Under the pieces are notes generated by a model. The model was not told where the DNA came from and ran no database searches. It saw only the letters and a list, made by a program, of their open reading frames with translations. From assembly GCF_016756315.1 (NCBI RefSeq), contig NZ_AP024235.1, forward strand, positions 3,224,001 to 3,288,000: a DNA stretch of 64,000 nucleotides, written 5' to 3'. The translations under genes and the position numbers were made by a program. The stretch is from Alteromonas sp. KC3 (GTDB lineage Bacteria; Pseudomonadota; Gammaproteobacteria; Enterobacterales; Alteromonadaceae). Positions 63,442-64,000 of the stretch are shown here, one piece after another (the stretch's first letter is position 1; the number at the start of each line of letters is the position of its first letter).

Positions 63442-64000
63442 CATTTACCTCTTCTCTTACAAGTAGAATTAACCTTTCCTGAACATGTTGACTAAAAACT
63501 CCTAACTTATTACCGAGAGAATCTCTAGCTTCACGAGTCTCATTATTTGGTTTTAAACTCTTCAATCTACTAGTCATGATCGCAACGTCCTTTAGCAGTT
63601 CTGTCCCAGTTTTAGTTAGCTCTTCATTCAGCATCAATAGTTCTACGTATAACTTTACTTCTGTCTCATATTGTATTATCTCAGCTAACTTACTTCTGTT
63701 TCGGCTATTGTCATAATTCCCAACTTTGGTATCAAGAATCGCATCACTGGTAGCAAGTAGCGACACAAAACTAGATTGAAACATAGAAAAATTTTTCTTC
63801 AAATATTCAGATCTTAGATTAGACGCAGCGACAGCTTTGTCTCGTTGAGTAGCATATTTTTCGTACTGCCATTGAGTACCTAAAGCTATCGACAGAACAA
63901 AGAATCCAATCACTACTTTATCTAGTACTAACCATTTAATTTTTGATATATCAGATGATTTAGATGATTTAGTATTACTTATTAAAAAGTTTAAGTACTC
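63431..64000 (-). CDS. membrane-anchored protein of unknown function, 5' end beyond the window
   Basis: The frame is open from the window edge to the stop at 63431, at least 189 codons, so the gene is incomplete. An internal GTG at 63913 is not the likely start: the 29 codons before it are all sense, read SKIKWLVLDKVVIGFF, and complete the membrane helix (VVIGFFVLSIALGTQW). The part after the helix is helical and polar, possibly coiled coil, about 140 residues. No family recognised. It overlaps and probably is co-transcribed with the downstream secreted protein gene. Confidence 0.65.
   Translation of the reverse strand, partial: EYLNFLISNTKSSKSSDISKIKWLVLDKVVIGFFVLSIALGTQWQYEKYATQRDKAVAASNLRSEYLKKNFSMFQSSFVSLLATSDAILDTKVGNYDNSRNRSKLAEIIQYETEVKLYVELLMLNEELTKTGTELLKDVAIMTSRLKSLKPNNETREARDSLGNKLGVFSQHVQERLILLVREEVNDVA

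Overview
The window looks like chromosomal DNA of a marine gammaproteobacterium of the Alteromonadales, most likely Alteromonas or a close relative. This is inferred from the gene content (class I adenylate cyclase homologue, YaeQ, RlmF, DUF1456, DUF3718, a TonB-dependent receptor, many secreted peptidases and hydrolases) and moderate GC content; no rRNA marker is present. I saw no tRNA, rRNA, CRISPR array, complete insertion sequence or prophage. Genes are dense on both strands, with several convergent pairs whose 3' ends overlap.

Layout. 1-5.2 kb: a small membrane protein, RlmF, SoxR divergent from a VOC protein across a near-perfect SoxR-type operator, a solute-binding-like protein, an M24 peptidase and an internally duplicated DUF3718 protein. 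5.4-10.2 kb: an unknown protein, a PaaX-like repressor divergent from AidB, and a second solute-binding-like protein. 10.3-15.5 kb: a DUF4136 lipoprotein, an unknown acidic protein, a shortened class I adenylate cyclase homologue, and a BlaI/M56-TonB_C operon preceded by two TACAnnTGTA operators. 15.6-22.8 kb: glyoxalase I, DUF1456, a DUF547/radical SAM operon, and a catalase-fold protein, PepSY protein and TonB receptor. 22.8-31 kb: a large sortilin/BNR-repeat protein, an SDR, YihY and a GAF-GGDEF-EAL protein. 31-47 kb: two beta-lactamase-fold hydrolases, a LytS/LytTR pair, alpha/beta hydrolases, AraC and CadC-type regulators, an NmrA-DUF1772-AraC operon, DUF2306, FKBP and YaeQ.

The most notable locus is 49.2-53.6 kb. 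It encodes a tetrapyrrole-methylase-fold enzyme carrying the signature residues of borosin alpha-N-methyltransferases. One base downstream is a 67-residue protein with the layout of a split-borosin precursor (helical binding domain plus short C-terminal core). A large TPR-containing hybrid histidine kinase follows 20 bases later. I read this as a split-borosin RiPP operon with an attached signalling protein.

From about 56 kb to the right edge the sequence becomes AT-richer and the genes become unrecognisable: a patatin phospholipase, then a tight three-gene set (membrane alpha/beta hydrolase, large lipoprotein, large secreted coiled-coil protein), a decayed gap, and an opposing pair of unknown envelope proteins, one running off the window. 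This looks like an accessory segment and a candidate undescribed envelope-associated system.
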